Source: an uncultured Flavobacteriaceae bacterium
GTDB taxonomy: Bacteria > Bacteroidota > Bacteroidia > Flavobacteriales > Flavobacteriaceae
Reading direction: 5' to 3'
Length of the DNA stretch: 64,000 nucleotides
Assembly (NCBI GenBank): GCA_947487895.1
Contig: CANKYF010000002.1
Coordinates: 480,500 to 544,499, forward strand
Shown here: positions 42,939-52,037 of the stretch, piece by piece
How positions within the stretch are numbered: position 1 is the stretch's first letter
Layout: every line of letters starts with the position of its first letter
Position numbers and translations under genes: made by a program
The notes under the pieces: model-generated
What the model was told of the DNA's origin: nothing
Seen by the model: the letters and a program-made list of their open reading frames with translations, nothing else
Database searches by the model: none

Positions 42939-42964
42939 AAAGATCTTGCAAATGCAAGATCTTT
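42939..42964. terminator. Hairpin terminator
   Basis: AAAGATCTTG (42939-42948) pairs perfectly with CAAGATCTTT (42955-42964), preceded by an A-run. It lies between the DUF4062-like gene and the convergent purC and can end both. Confidence 0.75.
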
Positions 42965-43018
42965 GTAATCAATATTATGACTATAAAAGTGTCTTCGAGA
43001 ACCTCAGACACCAATTAT

Positions 43019-43966
43019 TTATTTCAAATACCCCAAAACATTCCCCTCAATACGTTCCTGTATATTACTAACATCTGCTTTAACAAAAGTTTCACCAGTA
43101 ATGTTTTCATATAATTCTATATAACGTTCTGAGACAGACTCAATGTATTCATCGCTCATATGCGGTACGGTTTGTCCTTCTAAGCCTTGAAAGTTATTAG
43201 AAATTAACCATTGGCGTACAAACTCTTTAGACAATTGTTTTTGTGATTCTCCTTTGTCTTGTCTTTCTTTATAACCTTCGGCATAAAAATAGCGAGACGA
43301 GTCTGGTGTGTGTATTTCATCGATTAACACAATTTGCCCATCTTTAGTTTTCCCAAATTCGTATTTGGTATCTACCAGAATTAATCCGCGAGAAGCCGCT
43401 ATTTCTGTACCTCTTTGAAACAGTTTACGCGTGTAATCTTCAAGAATTACGTAATCTGCTTCACTTACAATACCTTTTGCTAGAATGTCTTCTCGAGAAA
43501 TATCTTCATCATGATCTCCCATTTCTGCTTTGGTAGCAGGCGTAATGATAGGTTCTGGGAATGCATCGTTTTCTTTCATACCCTCTGGCATTGGTACACC
43601 ACAAAGCATACGCTTACCAGCTTTATACTCTCGTGCTGCATGACCAGACATATACCCACGAATCACCATTTCTACCTTAAATGGTTCACATAAATGTCCT
43701 ACCGCCACATTTGGATCTGGTGTGGCTACTAACCAATTTGGTACTAAGTCTTCGGTGGCTGCCATCATTTTTGTGGCAATCTGGTTTAGTATTTGTCCTT
43801 TGTACGGAATACCTTTTGGCATTACTACATCAAACGCAGAGAGTCTGTCTGTAGCAATCATTACCAATTGGTCTTCATTTATATTATAAACTTCTCTTAC
43901 TTTTCCTTTGTAAACACTTTTTTGTCCAGGAAAATTAAAGTTGGTATCTATTATTGTATTACTCAT
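43019..43966 (-). CDS. purC: Phosphoribosylaminoimidazole-succinocarboxamide synthase
   Basis: The SAICAR synthase of purine synthesis, joining aspartate to CAIR with ATP. The 315-residue form is the longer bacterial/eukaryotic-like version. Conserved motifs include [14 protein letters not shown] near the start, [35 protein letters not shown] and [10 protein letters not shown], with [15 protein letters not shown]. It stands alone, preceded by a repeat-rich gap. Confidence 0.95.
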   Translation of the reverse strand: MSNTIIDTNFNFPGQKSVYKGKVREVYNINEDQLVMIATDRLSAFDVVMPKGIPYKGQILNQIATKMMAATEDLVPNWLVATPDPNVAVGHLCEPFKVEMVIRGYMSGHAAREYKAGKRMLCGVPMPEGMKENDAFPEPIITPATKAEMGDHDEDISREDILAKGIVSEADYVILEDYTRKLFQRGTEIAASRGLILVDTKYEFGKTKDGQIVLIDEIHTPDSSRYFYAEGYKERQDKGESQKQLSKEFVRQWLISNNFQGLEGQTVPHMSDEYIESVSERYIELYENITGETFVKADVSNIQERIEGNVLGYLK

Positions 43967-44418
43967 CTTATTAATATGCTTTTTCTATTTCCGCGAAAGT
44001 GGAAATCTGTTTATTCGTTTATGAGTTTAAAAGTTTAATTGTTTAAATACTTCTATCTTGCATTTAGACTGCGCTCTATGTAACACAGAACTTCAAAACA
44101 GAAACGCAAAAGTATTATTTATTTATCATTAAGTGAAATGAATTTAACCACTTGTCAGTTCGAGTGTTTTGTGAAGCATGAGCAAAATGTATTGAGAACT
44201 CTAGCCCCGATTGATGCGACATCCTTTTTTGAAGCATGAAAAAAAGATATAGCGGAAAGCGGGATAAAGCTTCTAAAAATTATGAGATGCTGAAACAACA
44301 CTTCGACTGCGCATTTCGACAAGCTCAACATGACACTCAGTGTGACAAATAAAGCATGACATTTCTTTTTCGATTAACTGTGACTGCTCACTGCAACAGA
44401 TTACTGCCAACTGAGAAA
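43967..44418. other. 452-base repeat-rich gap upstream of purC
   Basis: No ORF of note. It includes a small palindrome at 43988-44007 (TTTCCGCGAAAGTGGAAA), a folded element at 44202-44273 described separately, and at 44299-44346 the dispersed sequence CTTCGACTGCGCATTTCGAC followed by AAGCTCAACATGACACTC. It lies between purC and phoH, both on the minus strand. Confidence 0.6.
44202..44273. repeat. Folded dispersed element (about 72 bases)
   Basis: Nested complementary blocks can be seen: AGC / GCT and CCCG (about 44205-44208) / CGGG at the base, and an inner perfect stem ATCCTTTTTT / AAAAAAGAT around GAAGCATG. The unit ATATAGCGGAAAGCGGGA with upstream GCCCCGATTGATGCGACATC is one that I recall as recurring between genes in flavobacterial genomes. 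Confidence 0.5.
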
Positions 44419-45372
44419 CTACCCTCTGTTTTCAATACCGTCGTAAGCTTCAATAATCTTTTTAACCAGTTTATGACGAATCACATCTTTATCATCTAAA
44501 AATATCATACCTACCCCAGGCACATTCTTTAAAATAAGCATGGCTTCTTTTAATCCTGAAATGGTTCTACGTGGTAAATCTATCTGCCCAGGATCTCCGG
44601 TTAATAAGAATTTAGCGTTTTTACCCATACGTGTTAAAAACATTTTCATTTGTGCATGTGTGGTGTTTTGTCCTTCGTCTAAAATCACAAACGCATTGTC
44701 TAGCGTACGCCCACGCATAAAGGCTAAAGGTGCTATTTGTATGGTACCATTCTCTATATAAAGGGCTAGTTTTTCTGGTGCAATCATATCACGCAATGCA
44801 TCATACAACGGCTGCATATATGGATCTAACTTCTCTTTTAAATCTCCTGGTAAAAACCCTAGATTCTCCCCTGCTTCTACGGCTGGTCTTGTTAAAATAA
44901 TACGCTTTACTTCTTTATTTTTAAGTGCTTGTACCGCCAAAGCAACACCTGTATACGTTTTACCTGTACCTGCTGGACCTATGGCAAATACCATATCGTT
45001 TTTACGCATGCTTTCTACCAACCTACGTTGGTTAGCGGTTTGCGCTTTTATAAGTTTACCACCAATACCATGTACTATTGTTTCTCCACTTTGCTTTGAG
45101 GTATTATAGTCCTCACTACTTACACTTGTTAATACACGTTCTATAGCGTTTTCATCTAATTTGTTGTATTTGGCATAGTGTTTTAATAGCATTGTTAAGC
45201 GACGATCAAACTCTTCTAGCAATTCTTCATCACCAAAGGCTTTAATTTTGCTTCCTCTTGCTACTATTTTTAGTTTTGGAAAGTACTTTTTTAAAAGTTC
45301 TATGTTGGCATTTTGAGCTCCAAAAAATTCTTTTGGAGTTATTTCTTCAAGTTCAAAGATTAATTCGTTCAA
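44419..45372 (-). CDS. phoH: PhoH-family ATPase
   Basis: A 317-residue cytoplasmic P-loop protein of the PhoH/YbeZ type. Walker A is GPAGTGKTYTG (132-142), Walker B is NAFVILDEGQN, and ARAVEAGENLGFLPGDL-like and KFLLTGDPGQIDLP motifs follow (sensor region). An N-terminal KH-like RNA-binding region (about 1-110) is present. PhoH2-type proteins act in RNA metabolism, often with YbeY, which is not nearby here. Monocistronic. Confidence 0.92.
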   Translation of the reverse strand: MNELIFELEEITPKEFFGAQNANIELLKKYFPKLKIVARGSKIKAFGDEELLEEFDRRLTMLLKHYAKYNKLDENAIERVLTSVSSEDYNTSKQSGETIVHGIGGKLIKAQTANQRRLVESMRKNDMVFAIGPAGTGKTYTGVALAVQALKNKEVKRIILTRPAVEAGENLGFLPGDLKEKLDPYMQPLYDALRDMIAPEKLALYIENGTIQIAPLAFMRGRTLDNAFVILDEGQNTTHAQMKMFLTRMGKNAKFLLTGDPGQIDLPRRTISGLKEAMLILKNVPGVGMIFLDDKDVIRHKLVKKIIEAYDGIENRG

Positions 45373-45505
45373 AGGCGTATATGTATTTTAATTACTTCTG
45401 AAAATTATATGTTATCAGATAAAATGATTTGCTTAGTTTTGTATCTACTCAAAAATAAGGAAATTTGAGTGACAAAACGCTAAAAACATATCAACAATTT
45501 TGCCA

Positions 45506-46342
45506 ATGGCAATTATTACTTTAACAACTGATTTTGGGGAAAAAGATCACTTTGCTGGCGCAACTAAAGGTGCTATTTATAGTGAATTACCAGATGTTAA
45601 AATTGTTGATATCTCACATTCTGTATCGCCATTTAATATACCGGAGGCCGGATATATTATTCAAAATGCCTACAGCAGCTTTCCAAAAGGTACTATACAT
45701 ATTATTGGTATAGATTCTGAAATTAATCAGGAGAACAAACATATTGCCCTTAAATTAGACGACCATTATTTTATCTGTGCTAATAATGGGATTATTAGTA
45801 TGATTTGTTCTGAAATTATGCCTGAAAAGATTGTGGAAATTAATATTCATGACAAGATACAAACCAGCTTTCCTGTACTAGATGTGTTTGTAAAAGTTGC
45901 TTGTCATATTGCACGTGGTGGTACATTAGAAGTTATTGGGAAACCTATTAATGAAATTAAACCCATTAAAAACATTGTGCCTTATGTGAATGATGATAAA
46001 ACACAGATTATTGGTAGCGTAATTTATGTTGATAACTACGGAAACGTAATTACTAATATAAAAAGAGACTTTTTTGAAACCATTCAAAAAGGACGTGCTT
46101 TTGAAATTTCGGCGCGTAACTATAAATTTAAAACCATATTTAAAAAATATAGTGATATTGTAAATTTTAAAATTCCTGAGGAAAAACGCTTTGATGAAGG
46201 TCGTGGTTTGGTAGTCTTTAACTCTGGGGATTTTTTAGAAATTGCGGTATATAAAAGTAATTCGGCTACCATAGGAAGTGCCAGCAGTTTAATGGGCTTA
46301 GGCATTATGGATACCGTAAGTGTTAATTTTATAAAGGAATAA
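45506..46342 (+). CDS. SAM hydroxide adenosyltransferase (DUF62)
   Basis: A 278-residue enzyme that hydrolyses S-adenosylmethionine to adenosine and methionine using a hydroxide. The ATG at 45506 is preferred to a TTG two codons upstream. Family motifs are ITLTTDFGEKDHFAGATKG, VDISHSVSPFNIPEAGYI, the NNGIIS loop, and VIYVDNYGNVITNI. Halogenases of this fold have a longer insert, which is missing. It is followed after 3 bases by a monooxygenase-like gene on the same strand. Confidence 0.9.
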   Translation: MAIITLTTDFGEKDHFAGATKGAIYSELPDVKIVDISHSVSPFNIPEAGYIIQNAYSSFPKGTIHIIGIDSEINQENKHIALKLDDHYFICANNGIISMICSEIMPEKIVEINIHDKIQTSFPVLDVFVKVACHIARGGTLEVIGKPINEIKPIKNIVPYVNDDKTQIIGSVIYVDNYGNVITNIKRDFFETIQKGRAFEISARNYKFKTIFKKYSDIVNFKIPEEKRFDEGRGLVVFNSGDFLEIAVYKSNSATIGSASSLMGLGIMDTVSVNFIKE

Positions 46343-46345
46343 TGT

Positions 46346-46642
46346 ATGTTTGTGAGGATTGTAAAGTTAGGGTTTGGAGAGGAACATGTGAACACCTTTC
46401 TGGCAAATTTTGAGAAGAATAAAAATAAAATTAGAAGTTTTGAAGGTTGTAAGTTTTTAGAACTGTACAGAGATAAAACAAACTCAACTGTATTTTTTAC
46501 ATATAGTTATTGGGAATCTGAAGCGCATTTAGAAACCTACAGGCATTCTGATGTCTTTAAAAATATCTGGAAGGAAACAAAAGTATTATTTAACATAAAA
46601 CCAGAGGCTTGGAGTGTTGATAAATTGGAAACACTTAAGTAG
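46346..46642 (+). CDS. ABM-family (antibiotic biosynthesis monooxygenase-like) protein
   Basis: A 98-residue dimeric alpha/beta barrel. The sequence MFVRIVKLGFGEEHVNTF, CKFLELYRDKTN and VFFTYSYWESEAHLETYRHS matches the ABM domain used in quinone oxidation and haem degradation; no specific haem-binding signature is visible. It is separated by only 3 bases from the SAM hydroxide adenosyltransferase gene, so the two are co-transcribed. Confidence 0.85.
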   Translation: MFVRIVKLGFGEEHVNTFLANFEKNKNKIRSFEGCKFLELYRDKTNSTVFFTYSYWESEAHLETYRHSDVFKNIWKETKVLFNIKPEAWSVDKLETLK

Positions 46643-46661
46643 ACGAAAGAAAAGTAATTTA

Positions 46662-46758
46662 ACGTCATTGCGAGACAAATTAGTAGATTTGTTGTGGCAA
46701 TCTTTTTCTTTAAAGAGATTACCGCGTCATTCGTACCTCACTCCTCGTAATGACAATC
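46662..46758. repeat. Dispersed intergenic repeat copy
   Basis: AACGTCATTGCGAGACAAAT at the left and CTCGTAATGACAATC at the right form inverted ends (GTCATTGCGAG / CTCGTAATGAC, 10 of 11 positions). The interior GTGGCAATCTTTTTCTTTAA and AGATTACCGCGTCATTCGTA is of a type widely found between flavobacterial genes. It separates the ABM gene from gldF. Confidence 0.6.
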
Positions 46759-46784
46759 ATAAAATAAACGATTAAACATAAACA

Positions 46785-47501
46785 ATGTTAGCTATTTTAA
46801 GAAAAGAAATCAATTCATTTTTTGCATCGCCCATAGGGTATTTGGTTATTGCCATTTTCTTAATTTTAAATGGTTTGTTTTTATGGGTATTTAAGGGAGA
46901 GTTTAATGTACTAGATTATGGGTTTGCAGATTTGTCCTCTTTCTTTTTATTAGCACCTTGGATTCTTATTTTCCTAATTCCTGCGGTGACTATGCGTAGT
47001 TTTTCAGATGAAAAAAAACAAGGCACTTTAGAGCTATTATTAACAAAGCCTATTTCTCATTTAAACATCGTTTTAGGGAAGTATTTTGGCGCATTAATTT
47101 TAATTTTAATAGCACTTATACCTACTCTACTTTATGTTTACACCGTGTATCAACTAGGAAACCCTGTTGGTAATTTAGATATGGGAAGTACATGGGGTTC
47201 TTATTTTGGATTACTCTTTTTAGTAGCCTCTTATACTGCTATTGGTGTATTTGCCTCTACCCTTTCTGAAAACCAAATTGTGGCTTTTATAATTGCTGTT
47301 TTCTTATGCTTTCTATTTTACATAGGTTTTGAGGGTATTGCAGACTTTGCTTCTAGTCATATTGTTGAGCAATTAGGTATGAGTTATCATTTTAAAAGTA
47401 TGAGCAGAGGTGTGATTGATACCAGAGATATCATCTATTTTGTGAGTATAACGGTATTCTTTATCATACTAACAAAACTAAACCTTACAAAAGACGCCTA
47501 A
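46785..47501 (+). CDS. gldF: Gliding motility ABC transporter permease GldF
   Basis: A 238-residue ABC-2-type permease with six helices. The start MLAILRKEINSFFASPIGYL and the motif AVTMRSFSDEKKQGTLELLLTKPIS are diagnostic for GldF. It acts with GldG and the ATPase GldA (not in the window) in gliding and stability of the motility machinery. An unrelated 164-residue ORF starts immediately after its stop codon, unlike the usual gldF-gldG adjacency. Confidence 0.92.
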   Translation: MLAILRKEINSFFASPIGYLVIAIFLILNGLFLWVFKGEFNVLDYGFADLSSFFLLAPWILIFLIPAVTMRSFSDEKKQGTLELLLTKPISHLNIVLGKYFGALILILIALIPTLLYVYTVYQLGNPVGNLDMGSTWGSYFGLLFLVASYTAIGVFASTLSENQIVAFIIAVFLCFLFYIGFEGIADFASSHIVEQLGMSYHFKSMSRGVIDTRDIIYFVSITVFFIILTKLNLTKDA

Positions 47502-47996
47502 ATGATTGTAAAACCTCTTTTAATAATTTTAGTCATTGTTGTTTTTGCCCTATCATGGTGGTTTGCAAGTACCATAGATAAACGCAAATGGGTGTCTTTC
47601 TTAATTGCATTGGTATTAACTCCTTTTGTTTATTATTATGTATTGTATCCAGTATTGAATATTTTTAGTTCTTATCATCATGTAAAATATTTTGATACTA
47701 AAATTTGGGAAGATAAACCTGGATTTAGATATGAAATGGTAGAAAATTTATTGCAAGACAGTTTACTAATTAGCAAGTCTAAAGAAGACGTTAGAGTACT
47801 TTTGGGTGAAAGTGAATGGTACGGTTGGAATGATGCTCAAAAAACCAACTCTAAAGAACAATGGAATTACAATCTCGGTTTTAAACCAGGCGCTTTTAAT
47901 AATACGCAAGAATGCTTAGAAATTACTTTTAAAGATAATATTGTAAGTAACATACGTGAATATCAAATAGAACAAACTTTTGAAAAAGAAGATTAA
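47502..47996 (+). CDS. Unknown membrane-anchored protein between gldF and gldG
   Basis: A 164-residue protein with two hydrophobic helices (about 3-22 and 30-55) and a soluble C-terminal half. That half has the sequence KEDVRVLLGESEWYG, later QWNYNLGFKPG and CLEITFKDNIVSNIREY, which resembles the small SmpA/BamE-like fold (helix pair plus three-strand sheet). Its ATG directly follows the gldF stop and it overlaps gldG by 17 bases, so it is part of the operon. I do not know its role; a link to the Gld transporter is inferred from position. Confidence 0.6.
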   Translation: MIVKPLLIILVIVVFALSWWFASTIDKRKWVSFLIALVLTPFVYYYVLYPVLNIFSSYHHVKYFDTKIWEDKPGFRYEMVENLLQDSLLISKSKEDVRVLLGESEWYGWNDAQKTNSKEQWNYNLGFKPGAFNNTQECLEITFKDNIVSNIREYQIEQTFEKED

Positions 47997-49647
47997 ATAT
48001 ATAGCCATAGTCTTAATAGCTTTAATAGCTATTAATGTTATTGGTAACAAAGCTTTTAAACGTTTTGATTTAACTAAAGATAAACGCTACACTTTAAGCG
48101 AATCTGCCATTAATATTCTTAAAGATGTTGAGTCTCCTATAACTATAGATGTATTTTTAGATGGTGATGAATTTCCTTCAGAATTTAGAAGGCTACAATC
48201 TGAAACTAAACAATTGCTTGAAGAGTTTAATAACGTAAATGATAATATTGTTTTTAGTTTTATTAATCCCTTAGAAGATGATACTACAAGAGATGCAAAC
48301 ATTCAATTATTGAGCGATCGTGGTATGAGACCTATGGAATTAAGTGTTAACGAAAGCGGTAAGTCTTCAAAAGCTATTATTTTTCCTTGGGCATTGGCTA
48401 GTTTTGATGGGCAAACGGTAGTCATTCCGTTGATAAAAAATAAAATTGGTGCTACGCAGCAAGAACTCGTATCTAATTCGGTGCAACATTTAGAATATGC
48501 TTTTGCTGACGGTTTTAGTAAACTTACCAAACCAAAACGCAGAAAAATTGCGATTTTAAAAGGAAACAATCAATTAGATGATATCAACATTGCAGATTTT
48601 ATCAAGAAATTACAGGAGTACTATTACATTGCACCTTTTACGTTAGATAGTGTAGCTTCTAATCCGCAGAAGACATCAAACGATTTAAATAAATTCGATT
48701 TAATCATTTCTGCAAAACCAACAGCTCCTTTTTCTGAAGAAGAAAAACTAGTTCTAGATCAATACACCATGAATGGTGGTAAGAGCTTATGGCTTATTGA
48801 TGCTGTGGCTATGGAGATAGATAGCTTGTATAATGATACTGGTAAAAACTATGCTGTTTCCAGAGATTTAAACCTAACCGATTTCTTTTTTAAATACGGT
48901 GTTAGAATTAACCCAAGTATTGTAGGAGATATGTATTCTGCCCCAATAACACTGGCTACAGGTAATGATAGTGACACCCGTTTTATGCGCTTAAAATGGC
49001 CTTATTCGCCATTAGCATCTGCTAACCCGCATCATCCAATAACACACAATCTAAACCGTGTAAAATTTGATTTTGCTAACCAAATTGATACTCTAAAAAA
49101 TTCCATACAAAAAACGGTACTTTTAAGAAGTTCTGAACTTACTAAACTTGAAGGTGTTCCAAGAGAAATTAATTTAGAAGAAGCTACTAAAGAACCAGAC
49201 ACTAAATTTTATAACAAAGGCAATCAAACGCTAGCAGTATTACTTGAAGGGAAATTTACTTCGGCATATAAAAACCTTATCAAGCCTGTAAAACTAGATA
49301 AAATGGTAGATCAAAGTCCTTCTACAAAAATGATTGTTATTGCAGATGGCGATGTGATTAAAAACAACGTAGATAGAAATGGACCAACAGATTTAAGTTT
49401 TGATCGTTCCAGTAATCAAGAAGTAGGAAACAAAGAGTTTTTGCTAAATGCTGTAAATTACTTATTAGATGATAACGGACTTATAAACATTCGGTCAAGA
49501 GAAGTTGCTGTAGCCTTCTTAAATCAGCAAAAAATTGCTAAAGAAAAAACCAAGTGGCAACTCTTAAACATTGCATTGCCACTAGTATTATTGGGTTTAT
49601 TCGGATTTATTTTTAATTTCATTAGAAAGAAAAAATATGCTGCTTAA
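47980..49647 (+). CDS. gldG: Gliding motility ABC transporter auxiliary protein GldG
   Basis: A 555-residue protein with membrane helices at both ends (about 5-25 and 525-548) and a large periplasmic domain of the GldG/IFT52-like type, containing the RFDLTKDKRYTLSESAINIL opening. It is required with GldF for gliding. It starts with TTG at 47980, inside the preceding gene; no nearer ATG exists in the first 100 codons, so the rare start seems real. Confidence 0.88.
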   Translation: MKKKIKYIAIVLIALIAINVIGNKAFKRFDLTKDKRYTLSESAINILKDVESPITIDVFLDGDEFPSEFRRLQSETKQLLEEFNNVNDNIVFSFINPLEDDTTRDANIQLLSDRGMRPMELSVNESGKSSKAIIFPWALASFDGQTVVIPLIKNKIGATQQELVSNSVQHLEYAFADGFSKLTKPKRRKIAILKGNNQLDDINIADFIKKLQEYYYIAPFTLDSVASNPQKTSNDLNKFDLIISAKPTAPFSEEEKLVLDQYTMNGGKSLWLIDAVAMEIDSLYNDTGKNYAVSRDLNLTDFFFKYGVRINPSIVGDMYSAPITLATGNDSDTRFMRLKWPYSPLASANPHHPITHNLNRVKFDFANQIDTLKNSIQKTVLLRSSELTKLEGVPREINLEEATKEPDTKFYNKGNQTLAVLLEGKFTSAYKNLIKPVKLDKMVDQSPSTKMIVIADGDVIKNNVDRNGPTDLSFDRSSNQEVGNKEFLLNAVNYLLDDNGLINIRSREVAVAFLNQQKIAKEKTKWQLLNIALPLVLLGLFGFIFNFIRKKKYAA

Positions 49648-49686
49648 ATGTTAATAAGTTCTTTTCGGTTATTTAGCCGTATAGAA

Positions 49687-49694
49687 TATATTTG
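49687..49694 (+). promoter_or_regulatory. -7 box of dnaN
   Basis: TATATTTG matches TAnnTTTG and lies 42 bases before the dnaN ATG. Confidence 0.45.
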
Positions 49695-49735
49695 TAAGAA
49701 GCATTATTCTTAAAAATTAAATTCAGCATTTCTAT

Positions 49736-50854
49736 ATGAAATTTATAGTATCAAGCACATATTTACTTAAACAATTACAGGTTTTAGGAGGCGTTATAAA
49801 CAGCTCTAACACATTACCTATTTTAGATAACTTTTTATTTGAATTAGATGGTAGTACATTAACTGTTTCTGCCAGTGATTTAGAAACTACTATGGCTTCT
49901 ACATTAGAAGTAGAAAGTGATAGTACTGGTAGCGTTGCTATTCCTGCTCGCTTGTTACTTGATACTTTAAAAACGTTTCCTGAGCAACCTCTAACTTTTG
50001 TTATTGAAGAAAATAATACGGTAGAGATTAGCTCTAACCATGGTAAATATGCTTTAGCATATGCCGATGGAAATGAATTTCCAAAAGCTGTAGCGCTCGA
50101 AGATCCAAGTAAAACAGTAATTACTGGAGATATATTAGCCACTGCTATTAGTAAAACTATTTTTGCTGCTGGTAACGATGATTTAAGACCTGTAATGAGT
50201 GGTGTATTCTTTCAGTTTTCTACTGAGGGTTTAACGTTTGTAGCTACAGATGCTCACAAATTAGTGAAATACACACGTGAAGATGTACAAGCGAATCAAG
50301 TAGCTGAATTTATTATGCCTAAAAAACCTTTGAATTTACTTAAAGGTATTTTAGCTGCTAGTGAAGATGAAGTAACTATTGAGTATAATGAGTCTAATGC
50401 CAAATTTACGTTTGAAAACTCTATACTAATCTGTAGATTAATTGATGGTAAATACCCTAATTATGAAGCAGTAATACCAAAAGAAAATCCTAATAAACTA
50501 ACTATTGCAAGAAATCAGTTTTTGAGTTCTGTAAAACGTGTTAGTATTTTCTCTAATAAAACAACACACCAAATTAGGCTTAAAATTGCTGGGGCTGAAT
50601 TAAATATTTCTGCCGAAGATATTGATTATAGCAACAAAGCGGAGGAACGTTTAACTTGTGATTATCAAGGTGATGACATGCAGATTGGTTTTAACTCTCG
50701 TTTCTTAACCGAAATGTTGAATAATCTAAATGCAGATGATGTACAGCTAGAAATGAGTATGCCTAATAGAGCTGGTATTTTAACACCTATTGATGGATTG
50801 GATGAAGGGGAACATGTTACGATGTTAGTAATGCCTGTGATGTTGAATAGTTAA
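49736..50854 (+). CDS. dnaN: DNA polymerase III beta subunit (sliding clamp)
   Basis: A 372-residue ring-forming processivity factor made of three similar domains. Visible are MKFIVSSTYLLKQLQVLGGV, SNTLPILDNFLFE, the inter-domain segments RPVMSGVFFQFS and IDGKYPNYEAVIPKENPN, and a C-terminal MLVMPVML that forms part of the partner-binding pocket. It is not next to dnaA or recF here, as in many Bacteroidota. Two hairpins follow. Confidence 0.96.
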   Translation: MKFIVSSTYLLKQLQVLGGVINSSNTLPILDNFLFELDGSTLTVSASDLETTMASTLEVESDSTGSVAIPARLLLDTLKTFPEQPLTFVIEENNTVEISSNHGKYALAYADGNEFPKAVALEDPSKTVITGDILATAISKTIFAAGNDDLRPVMSGVFFQFSTEGLTFVATDAHKLVKYTREDVQANQVAEFIMPKKPLNLLKGILAASEDEVTIEYNESNAKFTFENSILICRLIDGKYPNYEAVIPKENPNKLTIARNQFLSSVKRVSIFSNKTTHQIRLKIAGAELNISAEDIDYSNKAEERLTCDYQGDDMQIGFNSRFLTEMLNNLNADDVQLEMSMPNRAGILTPIDGLDEGEHVTMLVMPVMLNS

Positions 50855-50890
50855 AAAATTCCTTTACTACAGGAATTCTAAAAATATAAG

Positions 50891-50923
50891 AACAGTAATC
50901 TTAAAAAAGGTTACTGTTTTTTT
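50891..50923 (+). terminator. Hairpin terminator of dnaN
   Basis: AACAGTAA (50891-50898) pairs with TTACTGTT (50911-50918), extended by a T-G and a C-G pair, with a T7 run after it. It sits 36 bases after the dnaN stop. An earlier smaller hairpin (AATTCCT / AGGAATT, 50858-50877) lies closer to the gene. Confidence 0.75.
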
Positions 50924-50931
50924 ATATACGC

Positions 50932-51387
50932 ATGACACCAAAAGAAAATTTAGAAAAATTTAATTATACTTTACCTAATATTTCTACACCTGGCGGAAGC
51001 TATGTTTCTGTTAATGTTAGGGGGAACATTGCTTATGTAGCCATACAATTTCCAATTTTAAATGAGGCATATTTTTATCAAGGGCGTTTAGGAGAAACCT
51101 TAACTACTGAAGATGGATATAAAGGCATGGAACTTTGCGCTCTAAATGTTTTAGCTCAAATAAACGAAAAAGTTGGATTTAATAACATTATTGGTCTAAA
51201 TCATATAGATGCATATTTTCAATCTGGCGAAGACTGGGACGATTCACCCATAGTTGTTAACGGAGCTTCTGATTTATTTATGAAAATTTTAGAAGACAAA
51301 GGCACACATACCAGAGCTATTTTTGGAGTTGAAAAGTTACCTAGAAATTTTAGTGTTGGCTTAACAGCTTCTTTTACAATTAAATAA
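50932..51387 (+). CDS. RidA/YjgF-family protein
   Basis: A 151-residue protein of the RidA (reactive intermediate deaminase) superfamily, YjgH-like branch by length. Family features visible are the N-terminal GGSYVSVNVRGNIAYVA, the central LNVLAQINEKVGFNNIIGLNHIDAYF and the C-terminal TRAIFGVEKLPRNFSVGLTASF, though the catalytic Arg position in LPRNFSV is the only clear substrate contact. Likely hydrolyses reactive enamines/imines or binds a small molecule. Confidence 0.85.
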   Translation: MTPKENLEKFNYTLPNISTPGGSYVSVNVRGNIAYVAIQFPILNEAYFYQGRLGETLTTEDGYKGMELCALNVLAQINEKVGFNNIIGLNHIDAYFQSGEDWDDSPIVVNGASDLFMKILEDKGTHTRAIFGVEKLPRNFSVGLTASFTIK

Positions 51388-51388
51388 A

Positions 51389-51410
51389 AAGCCCTCTAAA
51401 TAGAGAGCTT
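51389..51410. terminator. Weak hairpin between convergent genes
   Basis: AAGCCCTCTA pairs with TAGAGAGCTT with one mismatch and a short loop between the RidA and cupin genes. Tails are only partly T-rich. Confidence 0.5.
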
Positions 51411-51414
51411 CTAT

Positions 51415-51915
51415 TCATTCATCCTTTAAATAATCTATCTCAGTATCTAAATCAAAGTATTTCCAAATGTTTCTATTCTTGGCATTTTGGCATGGTGCCC
51501 CTCCAACAAAAAGCCCCAATTTACTAGAATCAGGCATAAAAACAATATCAGGGTGATTAGTTGTACCAAAATCGAGGTATTTTAAAACTTTATCTTTTGA
51601 TGTATTTTTTAATTGATGTACCCCTTTTTCTCCAACAGGGAATCTTATAAAATCTCCAGATTTTACGGGAATTGTTTCTTTATATCCCCTTAACTCGCCC
51701 TCACCATCTATTATAAAAAATACTTCTTCATTTGCTACATGATAATGATAAGGCCAACTCACTTTACCTGGTGGCACTTCATACATACTAGCTACTAGCT
51801 TGTTTTCTGTAAATTCTTTTGTAAAGTTCTTTCTAAAATGTTCAATGTTTTCACCATGAGACCAATGATCACAGTTTAATTCATTTTCATTGACTTTGTA
51901 AATATTGTTTTCCAT
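51415..51915 (-). CDS. Cupin-domain protein
   Basis: A 166-residue cupin. Metal-binding residues are His57 and His59 in WPYHYHVANEE with Glu63/Glu64, and His100 in GEKGVHQLKN; the second motif is SGDFIRFPVGEKG. The fold is typical of mannose-6-phosphate isomerase-like or quercetinase-like enzymes, but the substrate is unknown. It is divergent from an Lrp/AsnC regulator with a 122-base intergenic region, so it may be its target. Confidence 0.85.
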   Translation of the reverse strand: MENNIYKVNENELNCDHWSHGENIEHFRKNFTKEFTENKLVASMYEVPPGKVSWPYHYHVANEEVFFIIDGEGELRGYKETIPVKSGDFIRFPVGEKGVHQLKNTSKDKVLKYLDFGTTNHPDIVFMPDSSKLGLFVGGAPCQNAKNRNIWKYFDLDTEIDYLKDE

Positions 51916-52037
51916 AATTAATAAAATTTATTATCAGGGAAATTAATTTAGAATCTTCACCTACCTAAGTTGATTCAATGGTGTTAAAAACTTATTTTAG
52001 TGGAAACAAGTTTATTTACTAAAAAACTCCTTTGATT

